From contig CAMECH010000013.1 of assembly GCA_945913015.1 (NCBI GenBank), positions 1 through 64,000 of the forward strand: a stretch of 64,000 nt of DNA, read 5' to 3'. The translations under genes were made by a program, and so were the position numbers. The notes below the pieces were generated by a model that saw nothing but the letters and a program-made list of their open reading frames with translations, ran no database searches and was not told the DNA's origin. Shown in pieces: positions 1 to 7,969 of the stretch. How positions within the stretch are numbered: the first letter of the stretch is position 1; the number at the start of each line of letters is the position of its first letter. The DNA comes from an uncultured Bacteroides sp. GTDB lineage: Bacteria > Bacillota > Clostridia > Lachnospirales > Lachnospiraceae.

Positions 1-143
1 GCAATAGTGTCAAATACAATGCTGGATTTACCTGAGCCGGACACCCCTGTAAATACCACAATTTTATTTTTGGGAATCTCCAATGAAATGTTTTTGAGAT
101 TGTTCTGCTTTAATCCCTTAATAACTATCTTATTATACTGCAC
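1..143 (-). CDS. UvrA-like ABC-type ATPase, N-terminal fragment (runs off left edge)
   Basis: The minus strand encodes 47 residues before the edge. They contain the opening of a UvrA-family nucleotide-binding domain: an N-N-L-K-N-I segment, then the Walker A region [17 protein letters not shown]. The GVSGSGKS form with SS and FDT after it is typical of UvrA and its drug-resistance paralogues rather than ordinary ABC transporters. The start is GTG at 143, one base after the merR stop, with a purine-rich AGAGGGGAG site lying in the end of merR. The gene therefore looks translationally coupled to merR. UvrA paralogues without UvrB often give self-protection from DNA-binding drugs. Whether this is the repair UvrA or such a paralogue cannot be told from 47 residues, but the MerR/GyrI neighbour favours the paralogue. 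Confidence 0.8.
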   Translation of the reverse strand, partial: MQYNKIVIKGLKQNNLKNISLEIPKNKIVVFTGVSGSGKSSIVFDTI

Positions 144-144
144 C

Positions 145-999
145 TTACTCCCCTCTCTTTCTTACAGGAATCTGTATTTCCGAAAGCCACTCTGACTCAC
201 TTTCCTTATTCCATACTCCGTCAATATAATTTTCACGGATATTTCCACATATTTCATATCCGTTTTCCTCAATAAAGCGTAAAATCGCTGCATATGTGCG
301 CGGAAACTCATTATAAGAGCCTTTATGAAAAATGCATGCCGCCTGAATTGGCGGAAACTCTTTAAATTTGACAAGTCCGCTATCTGCTTTTTTCTCCGTT
401 ACCGCCTCACAGGTTTCTATAAGAATCTGTTCATCTTTGTATGCAGGCTCCAGGTAATGCGTAAAACAATACTCCGGCATTGCGCACCCACACCCGAGAC
501 GCTCCATTTCCGCTCCCATTGCCGGCATCATTTCAAACAGTTCATCGTATGATTCAATACGTTTCTGCATAGTCGCGACAATCACAGCCGGAATATTTTT
601 TATCAGCACCGGTGAGTCGAGGCTTCTTTGGTCGTCCGCGATATAGCTGTCTATCACCGCAAGCTGTTTTGTAAGCTCCGCTATTTTTGAAATAATCTCT
701 GCTTTTTTCCTTCCAAGAAATGCTGCTTCATCAGTTCCGTTTTTCAGCTTAACGATATCATCCAATGTAAAACCCGCCTGCTTTAAGGCTGAAATCCGGT
801 GGAGTGCTGCCATCTGGCTCATGGTATAGTATCTGTATCCGTTTTCTTCATCCACATATGCCGGATACAAAAGTCCCTGCTCCTCATAAAACCGCAATGT
901 CTTTACCGTGATATGATTCATCTGTGCAAACATGCCTATTCTGTACAGATGGTCGCTTGATTTTTCTTTACAACTCTTATGCTCTTCATACATTCTCAT
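145..999 (-). CDS. MerR-family transcriptional regulator with GyrI-like effector domain
   Basis: This 284-residue protein has a winged-helix MerR DNA-binding domain at about residues 19-88 (YRIG...[14 protein letters not shown]...YRYYT). A coiled-coil dimer helix follows at about 95-125. The C-terminal domain of roughly 150 residues resembles the GyrI-like small-molecule-binding fold of BmrR-type regulators. Such proteins bind toxic organic compounds and switch on a promoter with an overlong spacer. A promoter of that kind lies upstream at 1201-1232. The start at 999 has a strong GGAGG six bases upstream. It is followed after one base by the UvrA-like gene, so its target is probably its own operon. 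The effector is unknown. Confidence 0.85.
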   Translation of the reverse strand: MRMYEEHKSCKEKSSDHLYRIGMFAQMNHITVKTLRFYEEQGLLYPAYVDEENGYRYYTMSQMAALHRISALKQAGFTLDDIVKLKNGTDEAAFLGRKKAEIISKIAELTKQLAVIDSYIADDQRSLDSPVLIKNIPAVIVATMQKRIESYDELFEMMPAMGAEMERLGCGCAMPEYCFTHYLEPAYKDEQILIETCEAVTEKKADSGLVKFKEFPPIQAACIFHKGSYNEFPRTYAAILRFIEENGYEICGNIRENYIDGVWNKESESEWLSEIQIPVRKRGE

Positions 1000-1154
1000 A
1001 CTAATCCTCCCTGTCGGAGCGTTTTTTGCGAAGACACGCGAGGAAAAATTTGCGAAAGCGATTTTTCCTCTGCGATAAGGGCTGCTTTGCGGCTCCGACG
1101 CAAACAGCCGTATGAAAAATCATCGCATCAGCATGATTTTTCATACTAATCCTC
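996..1154 (-). repeat. Structured 145-bp insert bounded by a 14-bp direct repeat
   Basis: The same 14 bases (tcatactaatcctc on the plus strand) occur at 996-1009 and 1141-1154. On the minus strand each reads as a GAGGATTAGT site followed by ATG. Between them are three perfect inverted repeats: GTCGGAGC 1013-1020 with 1092-1099, GAGGAAAAAT 1040-1049 with 1061-1070, and TATGAAAAATCAT 1111-1123 with 1133-1145. This has the look of a small mobile or MITE-like element whose insertion duplicated the merR ribosome binding site. No second copy is visible in the window. Confidence 0.55.
1001..1144 (-). CDS. Possible 47-residue leader ORF carried by the structured insert
   Basis: The ORF starts at ATG 1144 behind GAGGATTAGT, the same site used by merR, and ends with TAG at 1001-1003, one base before the merR ATG. 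The product is basic (many Lys and Arg in the second half, ending K-K-R-S-D-R-E-D), with no recognised domain. The spacing would allow translational coupling with merR. It may equally be a chance reading frame through a repeat element. From memory, similar short ORFs recur in Lachnospiraceae genomes, which would need checking. Confidence 0.3.
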   Translation of the reverse strand: MKNHADAMIFHTAVCVGAAKQPLSQRKNRFRKFFLACLRKKRSDRED

Positions 1155-1200
1155 ATTTCTGAACGATTTATCGCTCCGGAATTTTAGTTTCCACAGACAG

Positions 1201-1232
1201 ATTGTACAGTCTTCCCGTAAGGGGAGAGTCAA
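1201..1232 (-). promoter_or_regulatory. MerR-type promoter/operator with 20-bp spacer
   Basis: On the minus strand there is a -35 TTGACT (1227-1232) and a -10 TACAAT (1201-1206) separated by 20 bp. The spacer holds an imperfect dyad around CTCCCC and GGGAAGAC. A spacer longer than 17 bp with a central dyad is the hallmark of promoters activated by MerR-family regulators. It lies about 200 bp upstream of the merR gene, with the structured insert in between. Confidence 0.7.
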
Positions 1233-1268
1233 GCATAAAAATCAGAAAAATTTTATATATAACATATA

Positions 1269-1306
1269 TAAAAAATAACAGAGACTGTGTAATATCTCAC
1301 AGCCTC
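1269..1306 (-). terminator. Rho-independent terminator of the VanX-fusion gene
   Basis: In the minus-strand RNA a GAGGCTGTG / CACAGTCTC hairpin (1281-1306) is followed by an A/T tract with a run of six T. It sits just past the stop at 1314 and before the merR promoter. Confidence 0.75.
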
Positions 1307-1313
1307 CGTCCTC

Positions 1314-2588
1314 TTAAATCTGTCCCGGCAGCTTTATGTCCGCAATTCCCTTATAAATTGCAGGTTTTCCGGTGAAATGCGACCAGAATTTTGTGCCGTA
1401 ATCAAAATGCCACCACTCACTCGGAAGATTGGTAAAGCCTGCGTCGAGCATTGCAAAATAAAGCATTCTGCGGTTCTTTCTTGCTTCAATATTGCTGTTA
1501 CTCTTTTCATAGTATGCAGTCCATGCCGTTTGCTTGAATGAATCAAATGACGTTCCCATGTCAAGAGAATCTCCGTCCTCGTACACAAGCGACAAATCCA
1601 CGGCTCCGCCGGTGTTATGCAGAGATGGCCTTTCAATATTATAGGACGGCTCTGAGACAAAGTATGACGTCTTTCTTTTTATCTCTTCCTCTGTGTCTTT
1701 CGGATTATTTTCGCGCACTATTTCAATAAAATAGTCCCATAACGCTTTTTGTATGGTCAACGGCCTGTATCCGTCATATATCTTGAAAACAATACCTTTC
1801 GGGAGCATTGACTGCGCCTTTTCAAGCATATCGGCAACTGACTTTCTCACATAGCAGTCAGGAAATGAGCCCGGAAGCCCACGTTTATAGTATTGCGAGC
1901 TTACCCTGAAGCCTCTGCTCTTTAGCGATACCAACTCTTCATCGTTAAAATCTGTTTCGTATTCTCCCACATCCGGCACCTGAATATCCGGCACTGCCCT
2001 TGAGGCGCTTTTTAAAGAATCATGCACCATGTCAAGAAGCGTATCGTTAAGTATCTGCCCGGCTTTTTCAGGAAAAATATCAAGTCCCTGCGCACAGTAA
2101 AATCTGAAATCATTAATTCCAAAAAACGCACTCAGCTCTTCCATATACATCTCGACGCTTGAGTGTTCCCTTATGTATCCTCCCGCCGTTGTTATGTAAA
2201 TAAGCTTTCCTGCCGCACATTTTTTAATGAGATTTCCCTCTCTGTCATATTCAAATGTTATCCCATCAACGCATATATGCTCAAAATATACCTTCAATTT
2301 GGACGGAAATGAGGAATCCCAATACGGTGCAGCAACCACGATTATATCTGCATTGCCAAACTCCCTTGCCAGCCCGTACTTTTCTTTCTCAAGGTCATTA
2401 TTTCTTATATCATTGTTACGTTCAATAATATCCTCCTCATTAAGTGGAAATATATCAAGCTGTGATACATTCACCTCTTTACAGACGATATCATCCTTCT
2501 TAAATACCCGTCCAATATAATCACGGCTAAGCTTTTCTGTTCTTGATTCCTTGCGGATACATCCGTTAACAAAAAGCAGGTTCTTCAT
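1314..2588 (-). CDS. Flavodoxin-like NAD(P)H/quinone reductase fused to a VanX-type D-Ala-D-Ala dipeptidase
   Basis: This is a 424-residue, two-domain protein. Residues 1-200 look like a flavodoxin-fold NAD(P)H dehydrogenase/azoreductase (NGCIRKESRT at the FMN phosphate loop, AAPYWDSSFPSKLKVYFEH, TTAGGY). Residues 210-424 are a peptidase family M15D domain: R275 in YDGYRP, zinc ligands H324 and D331 in SLHNTGGAVD, and catalytic E391 with H394 in EWWH. These match the VanX residues for cleaving D-alanyl-D-alanine. No signal peptide is visible, so it should act in the cytoplasm. The start has AGGAGG eight bases upstream. VanX homologues outside vancomycin clusters may recycle dipeptide. What the flavin domain adds is unknown. 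There is no terminator between it and the gene at 2636. Confidence 0.85.
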   Translation of the reverse strand: MKNLLFVNGCIRKESRTEKLSRDYIGRVFKKDDIVCKEVNVSQLDIFPLNEEDIIERNNDIRNNDLEKEKYGLAREFGNADIIVVAAPYWDSSFPSKLKVYFEHICVDGITFEYDREGNLIKKCAAGKLIYITTAGGYIREHSSVEMYMEELSAFFGINDFRFYCAQGLDIFPEKAGQILNDTLLDMVHDSLKSASRAVPDIQVPDVGEYETDFNDEELVSLKSRGFRVSSQYYKRGLPGSFPDCYVRKSVADMLEKAQSMLPKGIVFKIYDGYRPLTIQKALWDYFIEIVRENNPKDTEEEIKRKTSYFVSEPSYNIERPSLHNTGGAVDLSLVYEDGDSLDMGTSFDSFKQTAWTAYYEKSNSNIEARKNRRMLYFAMLDAGFTNLPSEWWHFDYGTKFWSHFTGKPAIYKGIADIKLPGQI

Positions 2589-2635
2589 TGCTTATGCCTC
2601 CTATGCCAATACATTTCTCTAGAGCGCAAAGATTT

Positions 2636-3577
2636 CTATAAATCAAAAATACTCAATTGCCGCTCTCTTAAAGATTTTACTTTTCTCTCCGTTATCTTAT
2701 CGTTTTCATCGATTACACCGCACAGTATTGGTGACTTAGGGTCATATTTGATACAATTTCCTGCAACACTTTCTTCGTTGTAATTTGCATAACAGTATTT
2801 GCAGCCATTCTTGCAAGTGTTGTACGTGCCAATGTCAACGCTCTCAATGCACCCGCATTCCTGACGCTGTTTTTTGTCTTTTTCTGCATTTATCCTGTAG
2901 CCGGTTATTTTTTGTATAAGTGCTTTATCAATGCAACAGTTATGTTCAATACCGCATTCACTCAGGTCCATGCTCTCGGCACAGCTTCCTATCGCCATTC
3001 CATTTATCCGGGCAATTTTGCTTATTTTCTCTGCAAATGCCAAAATTTCCGGTTTATCAGGGGCATATGAGTTAAATGCTTCAATATTCTTTTTATTCTT
3101 TGCATACACATCAACAAAACTTATGACACATTTCTCAGTATAGCCGTTAAGCGCCTCTGCAATCTGCTCAAATGCTTTCAGATGATATTCCGGTGTATAT
3201 TTTTTTGTAAATATAATCGGGTCATATCGCCAGATAATTTTTTGCTTTCCTGTCTTTTCCGATAATTCCCGAAATATCGGAATCATTTTTTCTTTTTTGT
3301 TCGGAACATTGCGCTCTATATCTTTTCCATATCCGGTCAGCGTGAACTGAAAATAGTAATTATAATCCGCAAGCTCATCTAGTCTGCATATCATCGGTTC
3401 AGGATTTTTCGTCCAAAAAACAATACAGTCTACCACGGCAGGTGATATGTTAATTTTGCTCACCTGATGCGGATTCATTGGATTTCTTACATACGCAAAG
3501 CCTTCTTTTATTCTGTTAAAAAACCATTCCGTATAATAATTGGGGATGTCAGTTCTACGGCTTACACTTAATATCAT
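2636..3577 (-). CDS. DUF1848-family radical-SAM-like protein
   Basis: The 313-residue protein begins with the family signature M-I-L-S-V-S-R-R-T-D-I-P. It continues with VRNPMNPHQVSKI and FWTKNP, both typical of DUF1848. A cysteine cluster near the C-terminus (C255, C259, C262 in TCKNGCKYCYANY, preceded by CGC) looks like an iron-sulfur ligand set. DUF1848 proteins are widespread in Clostridia and have no established reaction that I know of. The cluster being C-terminal rather than N-terminal is unusual for radical SAM enzymes, but appears normal for this family. The gene reads towards the VanX fusion 47 bp downstream, and may be cotranscribed with it. Confidence 0.75.
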   Translation of the reverse strand: MILSVSRRTDIPNYYTEWFFNRIKEGFAYVRNPMNPHQVSKINISPAVVDCIVFWTKNPEPMICRLDELADYNYYFQFTLTGYGKDIERNVPNKKEKMIPIFRELSEKTGKQKIIWRYDPIIFTKKYTPEYHLKAFEQIAEALNGYTEKCVISFVDVYAKNKKNIEAFNSYAPDKPEILAFAEKISKIARINGMAIGSCAESMDLSECGIEHNCCIDKALIQKITGYRINAEKDKKQRQECGCIESVDIGTYNTCKNGCKYCYANYNEESVAGNCIKYDPKSPILCGVIDENDKITERKVKSLRERQLSIFDL

Positions 3578-3602
3578 TTACGAATTTTTCCTTTTAAGAT
3601 AA

Positions 3603-3663
3603 TGGCAGTAGCTGCTGATTAAACATTTTTCAGCAGGCATAAAAGCAATGCCTGCTGCTGCCA
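3603..3663. other. Hairpin between chemoreceptor and DUF1848 genes
   Basis: A perfect 10-bp stem CAGCAGGCAT (3631-3640) / ATGCCTGCTG (3648-3657) sits inside an outer TGGCAG / CTGCCA pairing (3603-3608 with 3658-3663). There is no clear T-run on either strand. It may weaken read-through from the chemoreceptor gene or protect an mRNA end. Confidence 0.5.
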
Positions 3664-3678
3664 TATTACTCATGTGCT

Positions 3679-5142
3679 TTATTTCTGTCCTGTAAAAATG
3701 CTTTTTCCTTCCTCTGTTAATTGTTCTACAGCTTTGGATATATCATCCAGAATTCTTATGAGTTCAACTGAGGATGTCTTAATTTCCTCCATGTATTCTC
3801 TTGCCTTTCCTTCGTTACCACTGCAAATTGCAGATATAACAAACTGGCCTTTTGCATGGAAGTCTGCGTGAAGCTTCTCTATTTTTCCCCATTCGTCTGC
3901 TATAATAGGATTTTTTATCGGAACAGCATAATAATAATGTCCAAATGCACACTTATGCGAATTCAGCTGTAACGGCCTGACTTTCATATCATTAACCATC
4001 TGCTCAGCCGTTTCAATCCACTTTGTATGTGCCGTTTTCGCCTTTTCGATAATGTCCTTAAACTCATCATTGGAAATCATTACCATTCCATCTTCCACGC
4101 TCTTATACAATTCTGTTGTCACATCCGACAATCTGTCATCAATCTCTGCTATTCCGCTTGCATATGTAACACTCTCATCTGCTGACTGCCTGATTACATG
4201 TGTAAGATCTGTAAGATGTTCTGCATCATTGCTACACTGTTCCATTGCCGAATTAACTTCGGCAGTAGCCGAACGTATTGCCTGCATGCTGTCATTTATT
4301 TCATTAACGCTGCTAATTACCTTATTCAGCATTCCAATATTTTCTCCAACCGTCTGACCAACCTGATCAATTTTTCCGCTCATCTGGTCAACTGATTCCA
4401 CGGCACGATTCATGCTATTTTTTCCTTGTTCTGATGCTTCATATATTTTTGCAACAAATTCTTTCATGTTAGTAAGTTCATACTTCGTGCTATCCGCCAG
4501 CTGACGCACTTCTTCTGCCACTACTGCAAAGCCTTTGCCATGCTCTCCTGCCCTTGCCGCCTCAATAGATGCATTTAAAGCAAGGAGATTGGTTTGTCCG
4601 GCAATGCTTCCCACACTCTCTACAATGTTTTCAATCCCCTTTACAAGCTCAACCAGCTGCGCCATTTTTTCTTTCAATTCATTGGTGTCCTGATACAAAT
4701 TTTCCTTAAGAACACCAACTTCTTTTAAAAGTTTATTACTCTCATTATTTTTGTCTTCCAAATAATGGGACTCATCCGCCAAATCGCTTAAGGTTTGTGT
4801 AGTCTGCTCAATATTATTATTCACCTGATTCATCGTTGCATTGGTTTCTTCTACTACCGCCAGATTGGATTCACTAAGATCTGCCATTTCTACTGAAAAA
4901 TCTTTTAATCCATTTGAAATATGAGCAAGGCCCACATCAAATGTTGATAATGAACTTGCTGTTTCCATAAGATTCATTGAAGAAGCTGTCATACGTCCGC
5001 TACTTTCAATCAAAATTGAGATTTCCGACGCAAGCTTATCCGCTGTCGGTGTTCCCATGACCGGTCTCTTTGGCTCCTTTCCTGCAATGTAATCCTGTAA
5101 ATATTCAGTCAAATTATGTATATCCTTTTTTATTCCAGCCAT
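3679..5142 (-). CDS. Soluble methyl-accepting chemotaxis protein with C-terminal CZB zinc domain
   Basis: The 487-residue chemoreceptor has no membrane segment. It carries long helical heptads and the conserved MCP signalling tip ([20 protein letters not shown]...[15 protein letters not shown]) in its middle. The last 110 residues or so match the chemoreceptor zinc-binding (CZB) domain, with H in HTKW, C and H in [10 protein letters not shown], and HADFH. These are the expected His3-Cys zinc ligands. CZB receptors respond to zinc availability or oxidants such as hypochlorite in other bacteria. It should signal through CheA/CheW, consistent with a motile host. The start has GGAGG seven bases upstream. 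It is monocistronic or leads into the DUF1848 gene. Confidence 0.92.
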   Translation of the reverse strand: MAGIKKDIHNLTEYLQDYIAGKEPKRPVMGTPTADKLASEISILIESSGRMTASSMNLMETASSLSTFDVGLAHISNGLKDFSVEMADLSESNLAVVEETNATMNQVNNNIEQTTQTLSDLADESHYLEDKNNESNKLLKEVGVLKENLYQDTNELKEKMAQLVELVKGIENIVESVGSIAGQTNLLALNASIEAARAGEHGKGFAVVAEEVRQLADSTKYELTNMKEFVAKIYEASEQGKNSMNRAVESVDQMSGKIDQVGQTVGENIGMLNKVISSVNEINDSMQAIRSATAEVNSAMEQCSNDAEHLTDLTHVIRQSADESVTYASGIAEIDDRLSDVTTELYKSVEDGMVMISNDEFKDIIEKAKTAHTKWIETAEQMVNDMKVRPLQLNSHKCAFGHYYYAVPIKNPIIADEWGKIEKLHADFHAKGQFVISAICSGNEGKAREYMEEIKTSSVELIRILDDISKAVEQLTEEGKSIFTGQK

Positions 5143-5283
5143 ATAGCTACCTCCAAACAGTGTTACTTAATAATCAATCCCTATTTATGATTATACAACT
5201 TTTGACAAATAATTGCTATTGTATAATTAATTTATTTAACACCAATTTAAAATCAAGCAAACACCAACTGCTGAATTCTGGGC

Positions 5284-5320
5284 AAAAAGAAACCCCTGTA
5301 AACATAGTTTACAAGGGGTT
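5284..5320 (-). terminator. Terminator of the toxin-antitoxin operon
   Basis: In the minus-strand RNA an AACCCCTTGTAAAC / GTTTACAGGGGTT hairpin (5291-5320) is followed by TTTCTTTTT. It lies 22 bp past the stop of the 159-residue gene. Confidence 0.85.
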
Positions 5321-5341
5321 GTTCATATTGGTCAGATAAGT

Positions 5342-5821
5342 TTAGTAATTTCCTTTTTCCTTTATTATTTGCTTTAATCTGAGATTATTATCAAATATGT
5401 CTTCAGTCAGATTATTAATCTCTAACAAACTTTGAATACACCATTCCGGGTCCTGTGTATGAAATGAATAGTATACATCGTTCATTTGCTTATAATTAAA
5501 TAGTTTCATAATAAATTTTGTAGATTGTTCTCTTGTATACGAAATATATCTATACATATATCCCATCCAAAATAGCGCGCTTTTTGAATATTTCACTTTA
5601 CCATAGTCAGAGTTCCCGAATTGTTCTAAAATACTATTAATCCCCTCACTTACATCAAGAGATAAATATGCCGGATTATTTGTATCTAGTTTTTTTAGCA
5701 AATCAGAATGCAAAAATCTTCTAATATAGACTCCGGTTGAGCAGTTCAATTCATTCGATTTTTCGAATAGTTTTCCTTGATATTCAGCAAGTAACAGTCC
5801 ATTATGATCAAAATTTCTCAT
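5342..5821 (-). CDS. Probable antitoxin partner of the DUF3990 protein
   Basis: This 159-residue protein has no domain I can name with certainty. It has an aromatic middle segment (SALFWMGYMYRYISYTREQSTKFIMKLF) and a YYSFHTQDPEW motif. As I recall, this pattern occurs in small proteins encoded beside DUF3990 genes, such as the DUF3791-type antitoxins. Its ATG overlaps the stop of the upstream HTH-DUF3990 gene by four bases, so the two are translationally coupled and presumably made in fixed ratio. A strong terminator follows it. The antitoxin role is inferred from the pairing alone. Confidence 0.55.
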   Translation of the reverse strand: MRNFDHNGLLLAEYQGKLFEKSNELNCSTGVYIRRFLHSDLLKKLDTNNPAYLSLDVSEGINSILEQFGNSDYGKVKYSKSALFWMGYMYRYISYTREQSTKFIMKLFNYKQMNDVYYSFHTQDPEWCIQSLLEINNLTEDIFDNNLRLKQIIKEKGNY

Positions 5822-6669
5822 TTCAATATTTCCTCAATATATAAACCTGTTTTAAACTCCCTTTTTGCAAGTTTCAGTTTAGTATCTATTTCATAGCTTC
5901 GCTCATTCAATAGTTTCCTACAATCCTCCCGTTCAGGATTAGACAGATAGTATCTTTCAATTGGAACTAAATTTTGCAATGCTTTATCTGTTTTAAATAT
6001 AAATTGGAGTCCCAACTTTGATGCTGATAACGAGTGAAGCGCAACGTCTGCATTTATTTCTCCATCAGTAAACTGCGCCATTACATAAAACATTTTATTA
6101 TCCGCTATAGGAGCAATAATCACATCTGCGGCTTCTATTTCGGCTACTATTTTGCTAACCATCTGATTTGAGGCGTATTCTCTTAATGTTCCGCGATAAT
6201 AACAAATAGCAAGCATCCATTCCAGATTACAATCAAATCTCTTTATCTTTAAATCACTAAGTGAATACTTAAACGAATACACAGAAGATTTTTCTTTTTC
6301 ACAAACAAACGATAATGCTTGATAATATGTTTCTCCCAGATAAAAGCCTTTTCCAAAATCACAATTATCTCTTGAACCGGTAATCGTAACCTCTGATAAA
6401 CCATCCTTAGAACCATGAAACAATACGTCACGATATTTTTCTTTTATCAACTCTTCTTTAACGGAGTTAATTCTATATTTGTTCTCATAGGCATATGAAT
6501 ATATTTTTTCACAAACATCATCCCTAGCCTTACTTTTTTTCTCTATTCCATCTAACGTAGTCCTTGATACTTTTGTTCTTTCAGACAACTCAATGATATT
6601 TATTTTTTCTGTTTCTAATATAAACCCAATGTCATCTTTTATATTATAATCACAATCAACTTTAATCAT
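5818..6669 (-). CDS. XRE-type HTH protein with DUF3990 (ADP-ribosyltransferase-like) domain, probable toxin/autoregulator
   Basis: Of 283 residues, about 14-48 form a helix-turn-helix of XRE type (IIELSERTKVSRTTLDGIE). About 82 onward match DUF3990, whose signature FHGS...DFGKGFYLGETYYQA is seen at 84-117. DUF3990 is thought to be related to ADP-ribosyltransferase-fold toxins, with the His-Gly and GFYLG elements lining the NAD site. The start at 6669 has GGAGT four bases before the ATG. It sits under a palindromic operator (6711-6739), as expected for an autoregulated toxin-antitoxin operon. Carrying the DNA-binding domain on the enzyme rather than on the antitoxin is less usual. Activity is not proven. 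Confidence 0.7.
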   Translation of the reverse strand: MIKVDCDYNIKDDIGFILETEKINIIELSERTKVSRTTLDGIEKKSKARDDVCEKIYSYAYENKYRINSVKEELIKEKYRDVLFHGSKDGLSEVTITGSRDNCDFGKGFYLGETYYQALSFVCEKEKSSVYSFKYSLSDLKIKRFDCNLEWMLAICYYRGTLREYASNQMVSKIVAEIEAADVIIAPIADNKMFYVMAQFTDGEINADVALHSLSASKLGLQFIFKTDKALQNLVPIERYYLSNPEREDCRKLLNERSYEIDTKLKLAKREFKTGLYIEEILK

Positions 6670-6695
6670 ACCTATCTACTCCTTTGATAAGTCTA

Positions 6696-6746
6696 ATTAT
6701 AAGTCAAAAAACTTGTTTGTTCAAGTTGTGCAAACAAGTTTTTTTT
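6696..6746 (-). promoter_or_regulatory. Promoter and palindromic operator of the toxin-antitoxin operon
   Basis: On the minus strand there is a -35 TTGAAC (6719-6724), a 17-bp spacer and a -10 TATAAT (6696-6701). The inverted repeat ACTTGTTTG (6711-6719) / CAAACAAGT (6731-6739), flanked by A and T runs, covers the -35 box. Binding there would block transcription, so this is a good site for autorepression by the HTH domain. Confidence 0.75.
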
Positions 6747-6826
6747 TAAAATTGACGCTATCTATTTATTGTGCAAGCAAAAGGTTTAAGATTTATATAA
6801 TAATAATCAATTCCTCTGTTATCACG

Positions 6827-6858
6827 AAAAAACACTCCAGGACAAAAGTCCTGGAGTG
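6827..6858 (-). terminator. Terminator of the rplM-rpsI operon
   Basis: In the minus-strand RNA a perfect CACTCCAGGAC / GTCCTGGAGTG hairpin with a TTTT loop is followed by a run of T. It lies 39 bp past the rpsI stop and closes the ribosomal block. Confidence 0.9.
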
Positions 6859-6897
6859 TAATACACTTTCTGAAACGCCATGATTTTTGAAACTTTA

Positions 6898-7308
6898 TTA
6901 TCTCTTTGAGAACTGTGGTGCACGACGAGCTGCCTTCAAGCCGTACTTCTTTCTTTCCTTCATACGAGGATCTCTTGTGAGGTATCCTGCCTTCTTAAGA
7001 AGTGGACGATACTCGTCTGAATCAACCTCAAGAAGAGCTCTTGAGATACCGTGACGAACTGCGCCTGCCTGACCTGTGAATCCACCGCCATGAACATTTA
7101 CGATTACGTCATACTTGTCTGTTGTCTCTGTCAGAACCAATGGCTGACGTACTACAACCTTAAGAGTCTCAAGACCAAAGTAGTCATCAATATCTCTCTT
7201 GTTAATTGTGATATTACCTGTACCAGGTACTAAATATACTCTAGCAATACTGCTTTTTCTTCTACCTGTTCCGTAGAACTTTGCCTTAGCTTTGCTTGTT
7301 CTAGCCAA
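6898..7308 (-). CDS. rpsI: 30S ribosomal protein S9
   Basis: The 136-residue protein has the S9 signature [13 protein letters not shown] near the start, [19 protein letters not shown] in the middle, and the basic tail ending APQFSKR. That tail reaches the P-site tRNA in the ribosome. It follows rplM after 28 bp, the near-universal L13-S9 pair, and ends at a strong terminator. The start has GGAGGATATAAC upstream. Confidence 0.98.
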   Translation of the reverse strand: MARTSKAKAKFYGTGRRKSSIARVYLVPGTGNITINKRDIDDYFGLETLKVVVRQPLVLTETTDKYDVIVNVHGGGFTGQAGAVRHGISRALLEVDSDEYRPLLKKAGYLTRDPRMKERKKYGLKAARRAPQFSKR

Positions 7309-7336
7309 TGTTATATCCTCCTTATTCGTTCCTTAA

Positions 7337-7765
7337 TTAAAATGTCAATACTTCTGGCTTCTGTGCTGCCTGCTCATGCTCTGGGCCTGCGTATACGTGA
7401 AGCTTTCTGAACATTTCTCTACCTAAAGGTCCCTTTGGAAGCATTCCCTTAACTGCAAGTTCGATAACTTTCTCAGGTTTCTTTGCCATCATTTCCTTGA
7501 GTGTAGTCTCTTTCATTCCGCCTACATACTCTGAATGATTGTAGTAAATCTTCTGATCTAACTTCTTACCTGTAACCTTAATCTTATCTGCATTAATAAC
7601 GATTACATAATCACCTGTATCAATATTAGGTGTGTAGATTGGCTTGTGCTTTCCTCTAAGTACTGCTGCTACCTGTGATGACAGACGGCCTAATGTATAC
7701 TGGGAAGCATCAACTACATACCATTTTCTTTCAATTGTTGATGGACTAGCCACAAAACTCTTCAT
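7337..7765 (-). CDS. rplM: 50S ribosomal protein L13
   Basis: This 142-residue L13 has the expected motifs [44 protein letters not shown] and [13 protein letters not shown]13 is an early 23S rRNA-binding assembly protein. It is preceded by its own consensus promoter and a structured leader of about 120 nt (7766-7889), so it is expressed separately from the upstream genes. GGAGG is present upstream of the ATG. Confidence 0.98.
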   Translation of the reverse strand: MKSFVASPSTIERKWYVVDASQYTLGRLSSQVAAVLRGKHKPIYTPNIDTGDYVIVINADKIKVTGKKLDQKIYYNHSEYVGGMKETTLKEMMAKKPEKVIELAVKGMLPKGPLGREMFRKLHVYAGPEHEQAAQKPEVLTF

Positions 7766-7889
7766 CGGTTTTCCTCCTGATAATAATAAAAAAAGTAACT
7801 TATTTTTATGATTAAATGCTTATCCGGGGCTAATGGCTAAGCACCTATCGAACCTTATAACGGCGCACTTGTACCGCGCGCACTTAAAG
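7766..7889 (-). promoter_or_regulatory. Structured leader of rplM-rpsI (possible L13-type autoregulatory leader)
   Basis: The transcript leader from the promoter to rplM is about 120 nt. It contains a TGCTTATCC (7817-7825) / GGCTAAGCA (7835-7843) hairpin and a GC-rich segment with GTGCGC twice (7862-7884). Firmicutes often have an autoregulatory RNA leader before rplM, and position and structure fit that. I cannot match the published consensus by eye. Confidence 0.45.
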
Positions 7890-7918
7890 ATTATATAATA
7901 CGTTGCCACGAGTGTCAA
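7890..7918 (-). promoter_or_regulatory. Consensus sigma-A promoter of rplM-rpsI
   Basis: On the minus strand TTGACA (7913-7918) and TATAAT (7890-7895) are separated by exactly 17 bp, a perfect consensus promoter as expected for ribosomal genes. Confidence 0.9.
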
Positions 7919-7969
7919 CATTTTTTTCAAATTTTATTCATTCATTTTTTCATTTCTTCCTGCAATATC

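Noticed and set aside
5143-5283. A promoter for the chemoreceptor gene around TATAAT at about 5190
   Set aside because: The -10 is good, but no matching -35 at 16-18 bp was found. No sigma-28 type motif was recognised either.
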